From: Limnomonas spitsbergensis | Lineage: Eukaryota; Chlorophyta; Chlorophyceae; Chlamydomonadales | Reading direction: 5' to 3' | Length of the DNA stretch: 64,000 nt | NCBI GenBank assembly: GCA_037349105.1 | Contig: JAYJMM010000038.1 | Coordinates: forward strand, 1,550,001 to 1,614,000 | Part shown: positions 60,901-64,000 of the stretch, piece by piece | How positions within the stretch are numbered: the stretch's first letter is position 1 | How the letters are laid out: every line of letters begins with the position of its first letter | Notes under the pieces: generated by a model | The model's input: only the letters and a program-made list of their open reading frames with translations | Databases searched by the model: none | Told to the model about the DNA's origin: nothing | Translations under genes and position numbers: made by a program

Positions 60901-63900
60901 TTGGGCGGATTGGGATCAAACCATTGGGCAGATTGGGATCAAACCATTGGGCGGATTGGGACCAAACCATTGGGCGGATTGGGATCAAACCATTGGGCGG
61001 ATTGGGACTAAACCATTGGGCGGATTGGGATCAAACCATTGGGCGGATTGGGACCAAACCATTGGGCGGATTGGGACCAAACCATTGGGCGGATTGGGAT
61101 CAAACCATTGGGCGGATTGGGATCAAACCATTGGGCGGATTGGGATCAAACCATTGGGCGGATTGGGATCAAACCATTGGGCAGATTGGGATCAAACCAT
61201 TGGGCGGATTGGGACCAAACCATTGGGCGGATTGGGATCAAACCATTGGGCGGATTGGGACTAAACCATTGGGCGGATTGGGATCAAACCATTGGGCGGA
61301 TTGGGACCAAACCATTGGGCGGATTGGGACCAAACCATTGGGCGGATTGGGACCAAACCATTGGGCGGCTTGGGATCAAACCATTGGGCGGATTGGGATC
61401 AAACCATTGGGCGGATTGGGACCAAACCATTGGGCGGCTTGGGATCAAACCATTGGGCGGATTGGGACCAAACCATTGGGCGGATTGGGACCAAACCATT
61501 GGGCGGATTGAGATCAAACCATTGGGCGGATTGGGATCAAACCATTGGGCGGATTGGGACTAAACCATTGGGCGGATTGGGACTAAACCATTGGGCGGAT
61601 TGGGATCAAACCATTGGGCGGATTGGGACCAAACCATTGGGCGGATTGGGATCAAACCATTGGGCGGATTGGGACCAAACCATTGGGCGGATTGGGATCA
61701 AACCATTGGGCGGATTGGGACCAAACCATTGGGCGGATTGGGATCAAACCATTGGGCGGATTGGGACCAAACCATTGGGCGGATTGGGACCAAACCATTG
61801 GGCGGATTGGGATCAAACCATTGGGCGGATTGGGATCAAACCATTGGGCGGATTGGGATCAAACCATTGGGCGGATTGGGATCAAACCATTGGGCGGATT
61901 GGGATCAAACCATTGGGCGGATTGGGATCAAACCATTGGGCAGATTGGGATCAAACCATTGGGCGGATTGGGACCAAACCATTGGGCGGATTGGGATCAA
62001 ACCATTGGGCGGATTGGGACTAAACCATTGGGCGGATTGGGATCAAACCATTGGGCGGATTGGGACCAAACCATTGGGCGGATTGGGACCAAACCATTGG
62101 GCGGATTGGGATCAAACCATTGGGCGGATTGGGATCAAACCATTGGGCGGATTGGGACTAAACCATTGGGCGGATTGGGACTAAACCATTGGGCGGATTG
62201 GGATCAAACCATTGGGCGGATTGGGACCAAACCATTGGGCGGATTGGGATCAAACCATTGGGCGGCTTGGGACCAAACCATTGGGCGGCTTGGGATCAAA
62301 CCATTGGGCGGATTGGGATCAAACCATTGGGCGGATTGGGATCAAACCATTGGGCGGATTGGGATCAAACCATTGGGCGGATTGGGATCAAACCATTGGG
62401 CGGATTGGGATCAAACCATTGGGCGGATTGGGATCAAACCATTGGGCGGATTGGGATCAAACCATTGGGCGGATTGGGACCAAACCATTGGGCGGCTTGG
62501 GATCAAACCATTGGGCGGATTGGGACCAAACCATTGGGCGGCTTGGGATCAAACCATTGGGCGGATTGGGATCAATCCATTGGGCGGATTGGGATCAAAC
62601 CATTGGGCGGATTGGGATCAAACCATTGGGCAGATTGGGATCAAACCATTGGGCGGATTGGGACCAAACCATTGGACGGATTGGGATCAAACCATTGGGC
62701 GGATTGGGACCAAACCATTGGGCGGATTGGGATCAAACCATTGGGCGGATTGGGACCAAACCATTGGGCGGATTGGGACCAAACCATTGGGCGGATTGGG
62801 ACCAAACCATTGGGCGGCTTGGGATCAAACCATTGGGCGGATTGGGATCAAACCATTGGGCGGATTGGGACCAAACCATTGGGCGGCTTGGGATCAAACC
62901 ATTGGGCGGATTGGGACCAAACCATTGGGCAGATTGGGACCAAACCATTGGGCGGATTGGGATCAAACCATTGGGCGGATTGGGATCAAACCATTGGGCG
63001 GATTGGGACTAAACCATTGGGCGGATTGGGACTAAACCATTGGGCGGATTGGGATCAAACCATTGGGCGGATTGGGACCAAACCATTGGGCGGATTGGGA
63101 TCAAACCATTGGGCGGATTGGGACCAAACCATTGGGCGGATTGGGATCAAACCATTGGGCGGATTGGGATCAAACCATTGGGCGGATTGGGACCAGACCT
63201 TTGGGCGGATTGGGATCAAACCATTGGGCAGATTGGGATCAAACCATTGGGCGGATTGGGATCAAACCATTGGGCGGATTGGGATCAAACCATTGGGCGG
63301 ATTGGGATCAAACCATTGGGCGGATTGGGACCAAACCATTGGGCGGATTGGGACCAAACCATGGGGCGGATTGGGACCAAACCGTTGGGCGGATTAAGAT
63401 CAAACCATTGGGCGGATTGGGATCAAACCATTGGGCGGATTGGGACCAAACCATTGGGCGGATTGGGATCAAACCATTGGGCGGATTGGGATCAAACCAT
63501 TGGGCGGATTGGGATCAAACCATTGGGCAGATTGGGATCAAACCATTGGGCGGATTGGGACCAAACCATTGGGCGGATTGGGATCAAACCATTGGGCGGA
63601 TTGGGACTAAACCATTGGGCGGATTGGGATCAAACCATTGGGCGGATTGGGACCAAACCATTGGGCGGATTGGGACCAAACCATTGGGCGGATTGGGATC
63701 AAACCATTGGGCGGATTGGGATCAAACCATTGGGCGGATTGGGACTAAACCATTGGGCGGATTGGGACTAAACCATTGGGCGGATTGGGATCAAACCATT
63801 GGGCGGATTGGGACCAAACCATTGGGCGGATTGGGATCAAACCATTGGGCGGCTTGGGACCAAACCATTGGGCGGATTGGGATCAAACCATTGGGCGGAT

Positions 63901-64000
63901 TGGGACCAAACCATTGGGCGGATTGCGACTAAACCATTGGGCGGATTGGGATCAAACCATTGGGCGGATTGGGACCAAACCATTGGGCGGATTGGGATCA
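57914..64000. repeat. 23-bp satellite array, about 264 copies, in a kinase intron
   Basis: Head-to-tail 23-bp units built on ATTGGGCGGATTGGGA followed by T/C CAAACC. They differ almost only at one dinucleotide (ATC, ACC or ACT before AAACC) plus rare changes (GGCAG, GGCTT, TTGAG, TTGCG). The array begins 68 bp from the kinase exon boundary at 57845, on the intron side, and runs off the window. Because 23 is not a multiple of three and the usual unit has no stop in the forward frames, all three forward frames stay open for hundreds of codons; stops come from the ACTAAACC variant. These frames are not genes. Variant spacing shows higher-order duplication of 79 units (1,817 bp). Confidence 0.98.

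Noticed and set aside
57597..63932. Many long overlapping plus-strand frames of up to 473 codons
   Set aside because: They are translations of the 23-bp satellite in all three frames, and a conserved kinase lies on the opposite strand with the array in its intron.

Overview
This window is nuclear DNA from a green plant-lineage eukaryote, most likely a chlorophyte alga. The genes are split by many GT-AG introns (mostly GTGAGT, GTGAGG or GTGGGT donors with CAG acceptors), coding exons are GC-rich with long Gln, Ala and Gly tracts, and one gene carries an SBP zinc domain, a family confined to Viridiplantae. The exon chains below were assembled by eye from splice sites, reading phase and family conservation. 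In every complete chain the phases match at each junction and the summed length is a multiple of three. No transcript data were available.

Layout: 1-4.4 kb holds a 22-bp minisatellite and the 3' half of a SAPS-type phosphatase regulatory subunit (+). 4.9-10.4 kb holds a large gene best explained as FAAP100 of the Fanconi anaemia core complex (+). 12.2-15.6 kb is the mitochondrial Fe-S co-chaperone HscB (+). 17.7-20.5 kb is a divergent AP2/ERF-like regulator (+), bracketed by two copies of a ~340-bp dispersed repeat. 21.6-24.35 kb is a coiled-coil/EF-hand protein (-), head-to-head with ribonucleotide reductase small subunit R2 at 24.5-29.0 kb (+). 30-34 kb is repeat-rich: a LINE 3' fragment, a ~65-bp repeat, a tRNA-derived SINE-like array and a long TTTC tract. 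34.85-36.8 kb is an SBP-box transcription factor (+). 39.9-42.2 kb is a coiled-coil protein (+) with a LINE scrap in its last intron. 44.55-49.7 kb is an IST1-like ESCRT-III protein (+); its 3' exons are duplicated at 50-52 kb. 52.9-55.2 kb is full of palindromes and short repeats. 56.9-57.85 kb holds the last two exons of a protein kinase (-), whose next intron contains at least 6 kb (about 264 copies) of a 23-bp satellite running off the window.

The genes do not form a pathway cluster. They are housekeeping and regulatory genes: DNA repair, dNTP synthesis, Fe-S assembly, ESCRT, phosphatase and kinase signalling, and transcription factors. Two features stand out. Nearly every large intron has its own private minisatellite, and in two cases (RNR2 intron 3, IST1 intron 3) the repeat is built from the 3' splice site itself. 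A five-copy family of 5'-truncated LINE ends shares one 3' terminus containing TGTAA, which is also the poly(A) signal of many chlorophytes.
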